A stretch of DNA of 10,473 bases, taken from positions 1 through 10,473 of the forward strand of contig JAPLNJ010001051.1 in NCBI GenBank assembly GCA_026692885.1, in the 5' to 3' direction. Position numbers and translations under genes: made by a program. Below the pieces are notes generated by a model that saw only the letters and a program-made list of their open reading frames with translations, was not told where the DNA came from and made no database searches. Positions 1 through 6,737 of the stretch are shown piece by piece. This DNA is from Planctomycetota bacterium (lineage in GTDB: Bacteria > Planctomycetota > Planctomycetia > Pirellulales > Pirellulaceae). Positions within the stretch are counted from its first letter, which is position 1, and the number at the start of each line of letters is the position of its first letter.

Positions 1-40
1 CCGACGCGGCGGAACACCTAGAGGTATTCGACCACGTCGG
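1..40 (-). terminator. Terminator hairpin of RNA copy A
   Basis: On the minus strand the two 18-nt arms (CCGACGTGGTCGAATACC and its partner) close a TCTA loop with one C-C mismatch. One pair is A-U where copies B and D have G-C, and another is U-G where they have U-A, so the stem is kept while the bases change. The U-tract cannot be seen because the window ends here. Confidence 0.7.
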
Positions 41-153
41 CTTACTCGTCAACGAGCCCCCCAAGCACAGTCGGGTTGCTCCTTACCTAGTCATCCGACA
101 ACTTCCCATCAACTTCCGGGCGGAGTCCCGCTCACGGTCACGAACACTCCCCC
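1..153 (-). ncRNA. Structured RNA repeat, copy A (3' end cut by window edge)
   Basis: Intergenic, just downstream of the cardiolipin synthase gene and on the same strand. It matches copies at 5527-5678 and 9711-9874. Read on the minus strand it holds the conserved box GTCGGATGACTAG (87-99), a small CCCGA/TTGGG hairpin, the CTCG-TTGA-CGAG hairpin, and a 40-nt terminator-type hairpin at 1-40. The T-run expected after the hairpin would lie outside the window. A promoter-like pair lies upstream (160-187). The family is not one I recognise. The 5' end is estimated from the -10 position. It may be an sRNA or the leader of a gene beyond the left edge. Confidence 0.6.
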
Positions 154-159
154 GCGGTC

Positions 160-187
160 ATTGTACGGCTCGCGGCGGAGAAAGCAA
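160..187 (-). promoter_or_regulatory. Putative sigma70-type promoter of RNA copy A
   Basis: Minus-strand TTGCTT (182-187), a 16-nt spacer, then TACAAT (160-165), immediately after the cls stop codon at 193. The -35 match is weak. The same 16-nt spacing and a TTGNNT/TANNAT pattern occur upstream of copies B and D, and that recurrence is the main support. Confidence 0.5.
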
Positions 188-192
188 GCGGG

Positions 193-1665
193 TCAGAGAT
201 AAGGCGAGAACAGGCGTGCGACCCCATCGCGGAGCCGGATCGGCAGGCTTCGGCCGTCCATCTCCGCCAAACTGACGGGCCGCGACTGCTGGATTTTGGA
301 ACGGACCCACTTCGTCAGCGACGTCGCTAATTCGCGGTCATAGCACTCCACGTTGAATTCGAAGTTGAGCCGCAGGCTACGGGGGTCCCAGTTGGCAGAA
401 CCCAGGAGTGTCCAGAGGTTGTCGACCAGCATCAACTTGGTGTGATCGAACGGCGGGGGCGAGTGCCAGACCCGGCAGCCGCGTTCCAGCACCTGCCACA
501 GGAGTGCCGTCGAGGCCCACTTGACCATCGTCAAGTCGTTTTCCGCGGGCAAGAGGACGTCGACCTGGACGCCGCGCAGGGCAGCCACGTTCAGGGCGGC
601 AATCAACGACGCATCGGGCAGGAAATAGGGCGTGACGACCAGCACGGAAGATCGCGCGCAGGCGATCGCGCCGAGCAGCGTGAGACGCAGGGTCTCGAAA
701 TCATCGTCCGGTCCGTCCGGGATGCCGCGTGCCAGAACCGGGCCCTCCGAATCGACGACCGAAAACCACGGTTGGCCCTGCAGGAGTTCGCCGGTGCAAA
801 AGGCCCAGTCGTCGGCGAATACGGACTGGAGTTGGGCCACCACAGGCCCGGTCAGGCGAAAGTGCAGGTCCTGGACGGGGTGGCGGGGTTGCCGCTCCAG
901 ACAGTTGCCCGCATGGATGTTCATGCCGCCGGTGAATCCGATCCGGCCGTCCACGACCAGGATTTTGCGGTGGCTTCTCAGGTTCGAGTATTGAAATCGC
1001 CAAGGGATCAGCGTGGGCAGGAACTGGGCGCAGGGAATTCCCGCCCGTCGCAGCCAACGCGCTATCGGCCGCCAGCTATAGCGCGCTCCCACGTAGTCGA
1101 TCAGGACCCGCACTTCGACGTGGCGCGACACTGCCTCTCGCAGCGCCTCCAGGAAATGTTGGCCCGTGGCGTCGCGATCGAAAATGTACGTCGTCAGCGT
1201 GATAGACCGGGCGGCTTCGTCGATCGCCTGCAGCATGGCCGGATAGGCCTGGTCACCGTTCACCAGTGGCGTGACATCATTCCCCGCCAGCAAAGGCCGC
1301 CCCGTCACGTCCCGTACCAGTTTGACCAGGGGCTGGAGGGGCGTCCCCGCCAGCGTGCCGGCTTGATCAGGAACCTCCGCGGGACACTCGCCGCGACCCG
1401 AGGACGATCCCCGACGAAGACGTTCTGTGCGGAGCGACCGGGCGCGTCGCTCAATGCGATTGACCCCTAGCCAAACATAGAGCAGGACACCTAGAAACGG
1501 GGCCAGCCAGATAACTCCCACCCAACCGATCACCCCGCGAGTGTCGCGTTTGGACGTTACCGCGTGCCCACTGGCCACCAGCGCCAGGACCACGATGACC
1601 ACTGCGGCGACGTAGGGCCACGACGCAGGCAGCTGTTCCATTACGACAAACGGCAGTCTTTCCAT
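193..1665 (-). CDS. cls: Cardiolipin synthase (phospholipase D family)
   Basis: A 490-aa protein of normal length for bacterial ClsA-type enzymes. These condense two phosphatidylglycerol molecules to cardiolipin and glycerol at the cytoplasmic membrane. The N-terminus shows two membrane segments (about residues 18-34 and 45-68), separated by a short charged loop. Two phospholipase D catalytic HKD motifs follow: H232-x-K234-x4-D239, continuing into GFTGGMN, and H408-x-K410-x4-D415, followed by GSANWDPRS. The start at 1665 is preferred because GGAG lies 7 nt upstream; a second ATG at 1641 has no such site. The gene is monocistronic by spacing: the ATPase stop is 252 bp upstream, and an inverted-repeat region fills the gap. 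RNA copy A follows directly after the stop. The family assignment is secure. Which cardiolipin synthase subtype it is, and its link to envelope stress here, are inferred. Confidence 0.95.
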   Translation of the reverse strand: MERLPFVVMEQLPASWPYVAAVVIVVLALVASGHAVTSKRDTRGVIGWVGVIWLAPFLGVLLYVWLGVNRIERRARSLRTERLRRGSSSGRGECPAEVPDQAGTLAGTPLQPLVKLVRDVTGRPLLAGNDVTPLVNGDQAYPAMLQAIDEAARSITLTTYIFDRDATGQHFLEALREAVSRHVEVRVLIDYVGARYSWRPIARWLRRAGIPCAQFLPTLIPWRFQYSNLRSHRKILVVDGRIGFTGGMNIHAGNCLERQPRHPVQDLHFRLTGPVVAQLQSVFADDWAFCTGELLQGQPWFSVVDSEGPVLARGIPDGPDDDFETLRLTLLGAIACARSSVLVVTPYFLPDASLIAALNVAALRGVQVDVLLPAENDLTMVKWASTALLWQVLERGCRVWHSPPPFDHTKLMLVDNLWTLLGSANWDPRSLRLNFEFNVECYDRELATSLTKWVRSKIQQSRPVSLAEMDGRSLPIRLRDGVARLFSPYL

Positions 1666-1693
1666 CGAGCGTCTCCACTTGGCCGGGAGGAGC

Positions 1694-1901
1694 CTTGATC
1701 GGAACGTTGCGAAATGCTAACAGCCACCCTAGTGCCTCTTCAAGGCAAAAAAGTGGGGTAAGCATCCTGCTTGCCTTTCGATTCATCGCGTCAAACGCAA
1801 ACTGGTAGCTTATGCCACCGTATCGGTCACCCCAAGATTAAGCCTTGAAGACGCACTAGCCCTGGCCAGCCATGACAGCTGTTTGCAACGTTCTGATCAA
1901 G
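1694..1901. repeat. Nested imperfect inverted repeat between cls and the ATPase gene
   Basis: Outer arms CTTGATCGGAACGTTGC (1694-1710) and the inverse of CTTGATCAGAACGTTGC (1885-1901) match at 16 of 17 positions. Inner arms CTAGTGCCTCTTCAAGGC (1729-1746) and its inverse at 1842-1859 match at 17 of 18. A further TGGGGT pairing lies inside. The whole 208-bp stretch therefore folds as one long, interrupted palindrome and fills nearly all of the intergenic gap. I found no target duplication. It may be an old MITE, or two divergent copies of a shorter repeat. A third, single copy of the outer arm lies at 8451-8478. Confidence 0.65.
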
Positions 1902-1917
1902 CCCGCCGGGACGAGAT

Positions 1918-4626
1918 TCAGGCCATCTTACCCAACCAGCCCCGGCGTTCACACCACTTGGCCAACTCCAACACAGGCGAGACCGTGAAGGCCAGCAGAA
2001 TGACGATCACCCAGTCCGCCAGCGTCAAGCTGAACGTACCGAACGGGGCGTGAAGGAAGGGCACGTGCACCACGGCGGCCAAGAGCAGCAATTCCCATAG
2101 GATCGAAATATTCAGCCATTTGTTGGCCCAAGGACGATGCAGGACAGACAGACGGTCGGAGCGAAAGTTGTACGCCTTGAAGAATTGAATCAGGACCAGC
2201 GAGACGAAGGTCATGGTCATGGCCTCGGCCTGACTGCGTCCGGAATGCAAGGCCCACACGAAAAGGCTCACGTTGACCATCGCCGACCAGAGTCCGCCGA
2301 GCAGCATGAGGATCACCACGGGACGCGTGAACAGGCCGCTGCGCGGATCCCGAGGTGGGCGGCGCATGAGATCGGGCTCCGGTGGGTCGACGGCTAAGGC
2401 CAGGGCGGGCAGCCCGTCGGTGGCCAGATTGACGTAGAGCAGTTGGACGGCACTCAACGGCAGGGGGAGGCCCGCCAGCGCGGCTCCGGCCATCAGGCCG
2501 ATCTCGCCGGTGTTGGACGAGAGCAGGTACATCAAGTACTTCTGAATGTTGCCGTAGATGCCCCGGCCTTCTTCCACCGCCGCGACGATGGATGCGAAGT
2601 TGTCGTCGGTGAGCGTCATCGCCGCGGCTTCGCGCGTTACGTCCGTGCCCGTGATTCCCATGGCGATGCCGATGTCGGCTTTTTTGAGCGCGGGGGCGTC
2701 GTTCACCCCGTCGCCCGTCATGGCGACAATGTGGCCTTGCTTCTGTAAGGCGGTGACCACTCGCAATTTGTGGGCCGGCGAAACGCGGGCGTAGACCTCG
2801 ATGTCATCCACCGCTCGCTCCAACTCCGCCTCGCTCAGGGCGTCCAGTTGCGTCCCGGTGACCACCCGGCCCGCCTTCAGCACACCCAGTTCGCGGGCCA
2901 CCGCTTGCGCGGTGAGCGGATGGTCGCCCGTAATCATCACCGGCTTGATTCCGGCCAGCTCACACGTCTGAATCGCGGCCTTGGCCTCGGGCCGGGGTGG
3001 GTCGATCATCCCGACCAAACCGAGGAACGTCAGGTCCCGTTCGGCGGTCTCACGTGTGGCGTCCGATTTGGCGGCCACCGCCAGCACGCGCAAAGCCTGG
3101 TTCGCCATGCTGCGGCCGACTTCCAGAATCGTTTCGCGACGGCCGGCGTCTAACGCGACATCCCCAGCGGCCGTCCCCTCCCGCGTGCAGGACTCCAGGA
3201 TGACCTCGGCGGCTCCTTTGGCGTACGCCACCGTGCCGGCGGGTTCGGCGTGGAGCGTGGTCATACGCTTGGTTTCGGAGCTGAAGGGGATTTCGTCCAC
3301 GCGGGGGAACTGGGCGTCGAGGTGGGTCTGGTCTAGCCCGGCTTTGGCCGCAGCCACCACCAACGCGCCCTCGGTCGGGTCGCCCTGCACCTGCCAGCGG
3401 CCTGCAGATTCGTTGCGGACCAACTTCGCGTCGGAGGCCAGGGTTGCGGCCTGCAACAGCCGTTTCAGCGGCCCGGACGGTTCGACGCGTGTGCCGTCGC
3501 TGGAGAACTGACCGCTCGGCTCGTAGCCGGCGCCGGAGACCGTCAGCAGTTGTCCCGCCACAAAGATCTGGCGGATCGTCATCTCGTCCTTGGTCAGCGT
3601 ACCTGTCTTGTCGGAACAGATGACCGAGGTGCTGCCCAGCGTTTCCACGGCGGCCAGCCGCCGCATCAACGCATGGCGTTTGACCATCCGTTGGACGCCG
3701 ATGGCTAGGGAAATGGTGACCACCGCAGGCAAGGCTTCGGGGACCACTGCCACCGCCAGCGCGATGCCAAAGATCAGCATCTCGATAAACGGTTGGCCGC
3801 GCCACAGACCGAGCGCGACAATCGCCACGACGACGATGCAGGCCACTTTGGCGAGCGTGCGGCCGAGCTTGTCCAGGTTCACCTGCAACGGGGTCTTGCC
3901 GATCTCCACCGTTTGCAGCATTTGGGCGATCTTGCCGAACTCGGTCCCCATGCCGGTAGCCACGACCACGGCGCGGCCCCGCCCGTACGTCGCAGCCGTT
4001 CCCGCGTAGGCCATATTCGGGCGGTCGCCCAACGCCGATTCAGGGTCGGCCAGCGGGGCCATCCGTTTTTCCACCGGCACCGACTCACCCGTGAGCGCCG
4101 CCTCTTCGATCTGCAGATTGATCGCCTCCAGCAGCCGGACGTCCGCGGGAATTTTGTCGCCGGTCTGCAACAGGATGACATCACCCAGCACCAGGTCGCG
4201 CGCCGGAATCTCCGTCTCCTGGCCATCGCGGAACACGCGGGCCAGCGGCGCCGCCATACGCCGCAGGGCCTGCAGTGCCCGGTCGGCGCGGTATTCCTGG
4301 ACGAATCCCAACAGCACGGCAAACAGCACGATGACCGCAATGGCGACGGCTTCCACAGCATGCCCCAAGCAGGCCGACAGCACCGTGGCGACGAGGAGAA
4401 TCGCAATCAAGACATTCTTGAATTGCGCGAGCAGCAGAGTCCACGGAGAGACGCGTCGGGCGTCCTGCAGTTCGTTCGGGCCGTGCAGGATCAGACGCCG
4501 GGACGCCTCCGCCCCGCTCAATCCGGACGGCGCGGACTCCAGGTGTCCGAAGACGGACTCCAGGGGCAGGACATGCCAGACCGGGGTTGGCTCCACGGAT
4601 CCTGCGTTCTCGGACGTCGTGGGCAT
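1918..4626 (-). CDS. P-type cation-transporting ATPase, P2 (Ca2+-type) family
   Basis: A 902-aa integral membrane pump with the complete P-type core: N-terminal cation ATPase domain (about 17-85), TGES actuator loop (179-182), DKTGTLT phosphorylation site with D339, nucleotide-domain GDPTEGAL (415-422), TGDHP (566-570) and GDGVND hinge (638-643). Ion-site residues resemble Ca2+ pumps: PEALP in M4 (E297), SSNTGE in M5 (N705, E708) and VNLATDG in M6 (N733, D737). The M8 region has Q814 where SERCA has an acidic residue, as in PMCA-type pumps, which suggests one Ca2+ site. Mn2+ or another cation cannot be excluded. AGGAAGAGG lies 8 nt before the ATG. The gene follows csrA on the same strand, with a 121-bp MITE-like insertion in the gap. 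Without that insertion and one copy of its 10-bp duplication the gap would be roughly 90 bp, so the two genes may once have been co-transcribed. Confidence 0.95.
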   Translation of the reverse strand: MPTTSENAGSVEPTPVWHVLPLESVFGHLESAPSGLSGAEASRRLILHGPNELQDARRVSPWTLLLAQFKNVLIAILLVATVLSACLGHAVEAVAIAVIVLFAVLLGFVQEYRADRALQALRRMAAPLARVFRDGQETEIPARDLVLGDVILLQTGDKIPADVRLLEAINLQIEEAALTGESVPVEKRMAPLADPESALGDRPNMAYAGTAATYGRGRAVVVATGMGTEFGKIAQMLQTVEIGKTPLQVNLDKLGRTLAKVACIVVVAIVALGLWRGQPFIEMLIFGIALAVAVVPEALPAVVTISLAIGVQRMVKRHALMRRLAAVETLGSTSVICSDKTGTLTKDEMTIRQIFVAGQLLTVSGAGYEPSGQFSSDGTRVEPSGPLKRLLQAATLASDAKLVRNESAGRWQVQGDPTEGALVVAAAKAGLDQTHLDAQFPRVDEIPFSSETKRMTTLHAEPAGTVAYAKGAAEVILESCTREGTAAGDVALDAGRRETILEVGRSMANQALRVLAVAAKSDATRETAERDLTFLGLVGMIDPPRPEAKAAIQTCELAGIKPVMITGDHPLTAQAVARELGVLKAGRVVTGTQLDALSEAELERAVDDIEVYARVSPAHKLRVVTALQKQGHIVAMTGDGVNDAPALKKADIGIAMGITGTDVTREAAAMTLTDDNFASIVAAVEEGRGIYGNIQKYLMYLLSSNTGEIGLMAGAALAGLPLPLSAVQLLYVNLATDGLPALALAVDPPEPDLMRRPPRDPRSGLFTRPVVILMLLGGLWSAMVNVSLFVWALHSGRSQAEAMTMTFVSLVLIQFFKAYNFRSDRLSVLHRPWANKWLNISILWELLLLAAVVHVPFLHAPFGTFSLTLADWVIVILLAFTVSPVLELAKWCERRGWLGKMA

Positions 4627-4705
4627 GCGACGAACCTCTTCCTGCTTCCTCTTATCTGCGTCTTGCAGCGCGGGTTCAAGGCATCACCTAGAGTGGCGCG
4701 GCGGG

Positions 4706-4846
4706 GCCCGCTGTCTTTGAAGTTGCACGTAGTCGAATTCGTGAGAATTCAGGGTGTTTCACGGGGGGCGACGACCACCGCAGCCTCCGAATTCTCACGA
4801 ATTCGGCTACTCCTCGTCGAACTGCGCAACTTCAAAGCCCGCTGTC
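4706..4846. mobile_element. MITE-like insertion (4716-4836) flanked by 10-bp direct repeats
   Basis: The 121-bp element begins TTTGAAGTTGC (4716-4726) and ends with its exact inverse, GCAACTTCAAA (4826-4836). Inside, a second pair of arms (4729-4750 and 4789-4810, 21 of 22 matching, each containing GAATTCGTGAGAATTC or its inverse) surrounds a 38-nt centre. The 10-bp direct repeat GCCCGCTGTC lies directly outside both ends (4706-4715 and 4837-4846), as expected of a target-site duplication. The element has no coding capacity, so it would be a non-autonomous insertion. It landed at the csrA stop codon, whose last two bases are in the duplicated target. It now separates csrA from the ATPase gene. 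Confidence 0.75.
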
Positions 4847-5042
4847 AGACTGCCGACTTGGCAGCAGCGTTGATTCGCTCCCACACCTCCGAACGATGGA
4901 CGGGAACCTCGGGATCGACCTCGAAGCCCAGAATCACCTTCGCGCCGTGAATCCCAAGCACCGTGACTTTGAGCAGGCGAGGAAAACCATCCGCCCCACC
5001 GACCACAACCGATTCCAGACTCTTCCTCGACAGCACTAACAT
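4845..5042 (-). CDS. csrA: Carbon storage regulator CsrA (RNA-binding translational regulator)
   Basis: A 65-aa protein starting MLVLSRKSLE, the typical CsrA/RsmA N-terminus. It continues with the beta-rich core and the VPVHRSEVWERI segment, which matches the conserved VHR-E-I-Y/W-x-x-I region whose arginine contacts RNA. CsrA dimers bind GGA motifs in RNA hairpin loops and control translation or stability of mRNAs. The start is well fixed: AAGGAGGG lies 6 nt upstream of the ATG. The ATG overlaps the last codons of the upstream DUF2294 gene in another frame (7-nt overlap, ATGTTAG), so translation is probably coupled. The stop codon borders a MITE-like insertion, but the reading frame is intact. 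The target RNAs are unknown. Confidence 0.93.
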   Translation of the reverse strand: MLVLSRKSLESVVVGGADGFPRLLKVTVLGIHGAKVILGFEVDPEVPVHRSEVWERINAAAKSAV

Positions 5043-5479
5043 GGCAAACCCTCCTTGTTTCGCGACTGAACGCTTGCTCCATTCCCGTTCCAGGCGTGCG
5101 CGGAAATCCTGTCGGCGAGCTGGAACACCTGCACCATAGTGCCGGTCGTGAAGGCGTGCACGATGGCGCCGGTCGTCGTCTCCATTTCCGCGGCAGCTTC
5201 GCCCACCGCGACCCCGGTGATGCGTTTGATCTCCTCGCGCAGCAAGCCGACGGAGTCCTTGAACAGCTGGCGATGAAACTCCTGCACCTGAGCGGCGCCT
5301 TGGGGGGTCAGGGACAGGGCCTTCTCGGCGGGCGACAACGCCTCGTGCAACGTGACTACCAGCGTGTCATCGCTCAGGACCACGGTCACGGCTTTGGGCG
5401 GATAGCCGGTCCGCCGCTCTTGGAAGACGCTGATCGCCTGGGCGACCCGCTGCGCCATGGTTGGATCGAGCTTGATCAT
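5036..5479 (-). CDS. DUF2294 (MpsC-like) protein, paralogue 1
   Basis: A 147-aa soluble protein that I assign to the DUF2294 family, listed as MpsC-like after the Na+-translocating membrane-potential system of Staphylococcus. Its biochemical role is not established. Visible family features are an N-terminal helix with QERRTGYPP (20-28), a strand pair VTVVLSDDTLVVTLHEALSPAEKAL (31-55, in two parts around the SDD turn), FHRQLF (68-73), EEIKRITGV (82-90) and the C-terminal VHAFTTGTMVQVFQLA (107-122). It aligns without gaps to paralogue 2 over about 130 residues. AAGGAAG lies about 8 nt before the start. It precedes csrA with a 7-nt overlap, so the two are probably one operon. RNA copy B ends 47 nt upstream of the start. 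I see no clear separate promoter in that gap, so expression may depend on readthrough of the RNA terminator. Confidence 0.85.
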   Translation of the reverse strand: MIKLDPTMAQRVAQAISVFQERRTGYPPKAVTVVLSDDTLVVTLHEALSPAEKALSLTPQGAAQVQEFHRQLFKDSVGLLREEIKRITGVAVGEAAAEMETTTGAIVHAFTTGTMVQVFQLADRISAHAWNGNGASVQSRNKEGLPC

Positions 5480-5526
5480 GGGACTACTTCCTTGGTACTT
5501 GGGAACATCGTATCATTGCCAAGAAC

Positions 5527-5575
5527 AAAAAAAGCCGACGTGGCAGAACGCCCGAAGGCATTCGACCACGTCGGC
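5527..5575 (-). terminator. Intrinsic terminator of RNA copy B
   Basis: A 42-nt minus-strand hairpin (5534-5575) with 19-nt arms, one C-T mismatch and a C(TTCG)G tetraloop, a notably stable loop in RNA. It is followed by seven Ts (5527-5533). This is a textbook Rho-independent terminator, located between two same-strand genes. Confidence 0.9.
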
Positions 5576-5678
5576 TTACTCGTCAACGAGCCACCCGGCA
5601 GACCCGGTTTGCTCCTCATCTAGTCATCCGACGACTTCGTTGGAAAGAGGCGATCAATTACGCCGGAACCCTTCCAGC
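5527..5678 (-). ncRNA. Structured RNA repeat, copy B (upstream of DUF2294-csrA)
   Basis: An intergenic copy of the same RNA family as 1-153 and 9711-9874. On the minus strand it shows the box GTCGGATGACTAG (5620-5632), a CCGG/CCGG small hairpin, CTCG-TTGA-CGAG, then the long terminator hairpin and a run of seven Ts. The box-to-hairpin distance is almost constant across copies (45 to 47 nt). A promoter-like pair with 16-nt spacing lies at 5685-5712, inside the tail of the upstream DUF2294 coding region. The predicted transcript is about 150 nt. It could be an independent sRNA or an attenuated leader of the DUF2294-csrA operon. The RNA family is not one I recognise. Confidence 0.65.
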
Positions 5679-6170
5679 GTTAGAATCATACGCTGTTGAG
5701 CTGGAAATGCAATAGGGCATTTTCGCTACTTCCGTGGGAAGAGACCGCTGAAAACGGCCACCGCTTGGGCGATGCCCACTCCAATTCTCCGCGGGTAGGC
5801 TCCGGGCGAGCCTGAACACCAGCATGACCGTGCCGGTTGTGAACGCCTGGACCATGGCGCATCTCGCCGTTTCGCCTTTCACGGTTCCTTCGCGCACCGG
5901 GACGCCCGTGACTCGCTTGATCTCCTGCCGCAGTTGGTCGGCTGAATGGGTGAATAACTGCCGGTGAAACGCCTGAAATCGAGCAGCGTCTTCCGAGCTC
6001 TGGACGAGGGCCTGCTCGGTCCGCGACAAGGCCCCATATATCGTGATCAGCAGGATTTCCCCACTTAGAACCACGTCTACCGAGAGAGGCGCGCGGCCCG
6101 TTCGCTCGTGCTGTAAAGCGATCACCGCGTGAGCGATCTGCCGGGCCATACTGGGATCATGGGTTTCCAT
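5658..6170 (-). CDS. DUF2294 (MpsC-like) protein, paralogue 2
   Basis: A 170-aa protein from the ATG at 6170. The open frame extends upstream to an ATG at 6263, but that part runs through a palindromic repeat. METHDPSMARQ aligns with MIKLDPTMAQR of paralogue 1, and GGGGA lies upstream of 6170, so 6170 is the better start. Shared features at the same residue positions are HERTG (21-25), FHRQLF (69-73), QEIKRVTGV (82-90) and VQAFTTGTVMLVFRLA (107-122). No gap is needed over about 130 residues, which indicates gene duplication. The last 40 residues have no counterpart in paralogue 1, and the DNA coding for them also contains the putative promoter of RNA copy B. The function is unknown beyond DUF2294 membership. 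Confidence 0.82.
   Translation of the reverse strand: METHDPSMARQIAHAVIALQHERTGRAPLSVDVVLSGEILLITIYGALSRTEQALVQSSEDAARFQAFHRQLFTHSADQLRQEIKRVTGVPVREGTVKGETARCAMVQAFTTGTVMLVFRLARSLPAENWSGHRPSGGRFQRSLPTEVAKMPYCISSSTAYDSNAGRVPA
5685..5712 (-). promoter_or_regulatory. Putative sigma70-type promoter of RNA copy B
   Basis: Minus-strand TTGCAT (5707-5712), a 16-nt spacer, then TATGAT (5685-5690). It overlaps the 3' end of the upstream DUF2294 coding sequence. The -35 box is weak, but spacing and pattern agree with the corresponding sites of copies A and D. Confidence 0.5.
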
Positions 6171-6192
6171 CGGAGTCCCCGTAGCAACGTGA

Positions 6193-6333
6193 GCCGAAAT
6201 AACATCCCGGTCTCGCTCGTCAATCCGGGGTCGGGTGTTCAGAAGTTCATTTTTTGCGGTCAATCGCCTTTGACGATGGCTAGCACCCTCTCCGGAAAAA
6301 ATGAATTTCTGAACACCCGACCCCTATTTCGGC
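6193..6333. repeat. Palindromic MITE/REP-like element
   Basis: 29-bp arms at 6227-6255 and 6296-6324 match at 28 of 29 positions (GGGGTCGGGTGTTCAGAA, then TTCATTTTTT), around a 40-nt centre. Further out, GCCGAAATA (6193-6201) pairs with TATTTCGGC (6325-6333), with 25 unpaired bases on one side. Near-identical arms suggest a recent element. Motifs of this kind (GGGGTC plus a T-rich stretch) are often linked to REP-associated tyrosine transposases; that link is from general knowledge, and no transposase is in the window. The element lies between the ACP stop and the DUF2294 start. Its transcript could fold into a hairpin that insulates the two genes. Confidence 0.75.
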
Positions 6334-6371
6334 GCAAGTTGGGTTCTCGGGTAGGTTCTGTGTACGTGTAA

Positions 6372-6713
6372 TCACGTGGCAGGAGCATTGCAAACACGCC
6401 CCGCCATTTTCTGCGCCGGTCGTCGCCGACACTCCCCAGCGCTGCTGGTCTCTGAGGTGGCGAGGAGGCTCGCCAAATCTGCGACCGTAGTGATGTACAT
6501 CAGGTCATCAACTGGGACTTGACGCTGCAGATGTCGTTCGAGCAACATCATCAGTTCAGCGATCGCCAGCGAATCCAGCCCTAGGTCGACCAGCAGGTCG
6601 TCCTCCATGTGAATCGAAGCGGCCGACATTCCGGTCTGCTCAGACAAGACTTCCTTGATCTTGGCCGCGATCGCTTGAAGATCATTGCGATTCGGCAGTG
6701 ATGTGTAGCTCAT
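6372..6713 (-). CDS. Acyl carrier protein (orphan)
   Basis: A 113-aa protein with an acyl carrier domain over residues 10-85. The motif DLGLDSLAIAELMM contains Ser48, the expected 4'-phosphopantetheine attachment site, followed by the helix II-III region EDDLLVDLGLDS and a VPVDDLMYITTVADLASLL tail typical of ACPs. The C-terminal 25 or so residues (after TSETSS) are Arg/Ala-rich and unlike a normal ACP end. No ketosynthase, acyltransferase or other fatty-acid/polyketide gene is visible nearby, so its partner enzyme is unknown. A weak AGGTG ribosome site precedes the start. It sits 26 nt downstream of the T-run of the oxidoreductase terminator, so it is transcribed by readthrough or from a promoter I cannot identify. 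Confidence 0.88.
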   Translation of the reverse strand: MSYTSLPNRNDLQAIAAKIKEVLSEQTGMSAASIHMEDDLLVDLGLDSLAIAELMMLLERHLQRQVPVDDLMYITTVADLASLLATSETSSAGECRRRPAQKMAGRVCNAPAT

Positions 6714-6737
6714 CTTCGCACCTATTTCAAAGTTCGC

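Noticed and set aside
87..187. Match of the conserved RNA box to a known riboswitch, such as the cyclic-di-GMP GEMM class, because of GCAAACC-like bases
   Set aside because: Only a few bases agree and only in copy B; the flanking GEMM core and tetraloop-receptor pattern are absent.
442..1470. 342-aa plus-strand frame opposite cardiolipin synthase
   Set aside because: Low-complexity, Arg/Gln/Asp-rich shadow of a gene with two intact HKD motifs on the other strand.
3793..4950. 385-aa plus-strand frame across the ATPase 5' end and the csrA gap
   Set aside because: Runs antisense through the ATPase and the MITE-like insertion, with no domain signature.
6171..6263. Upstream start of DUF2294 paralogue 2 at 6263
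   Set aside because: The start lies inside the palindromic repeat, and the paralogue alignment begins at 6170.
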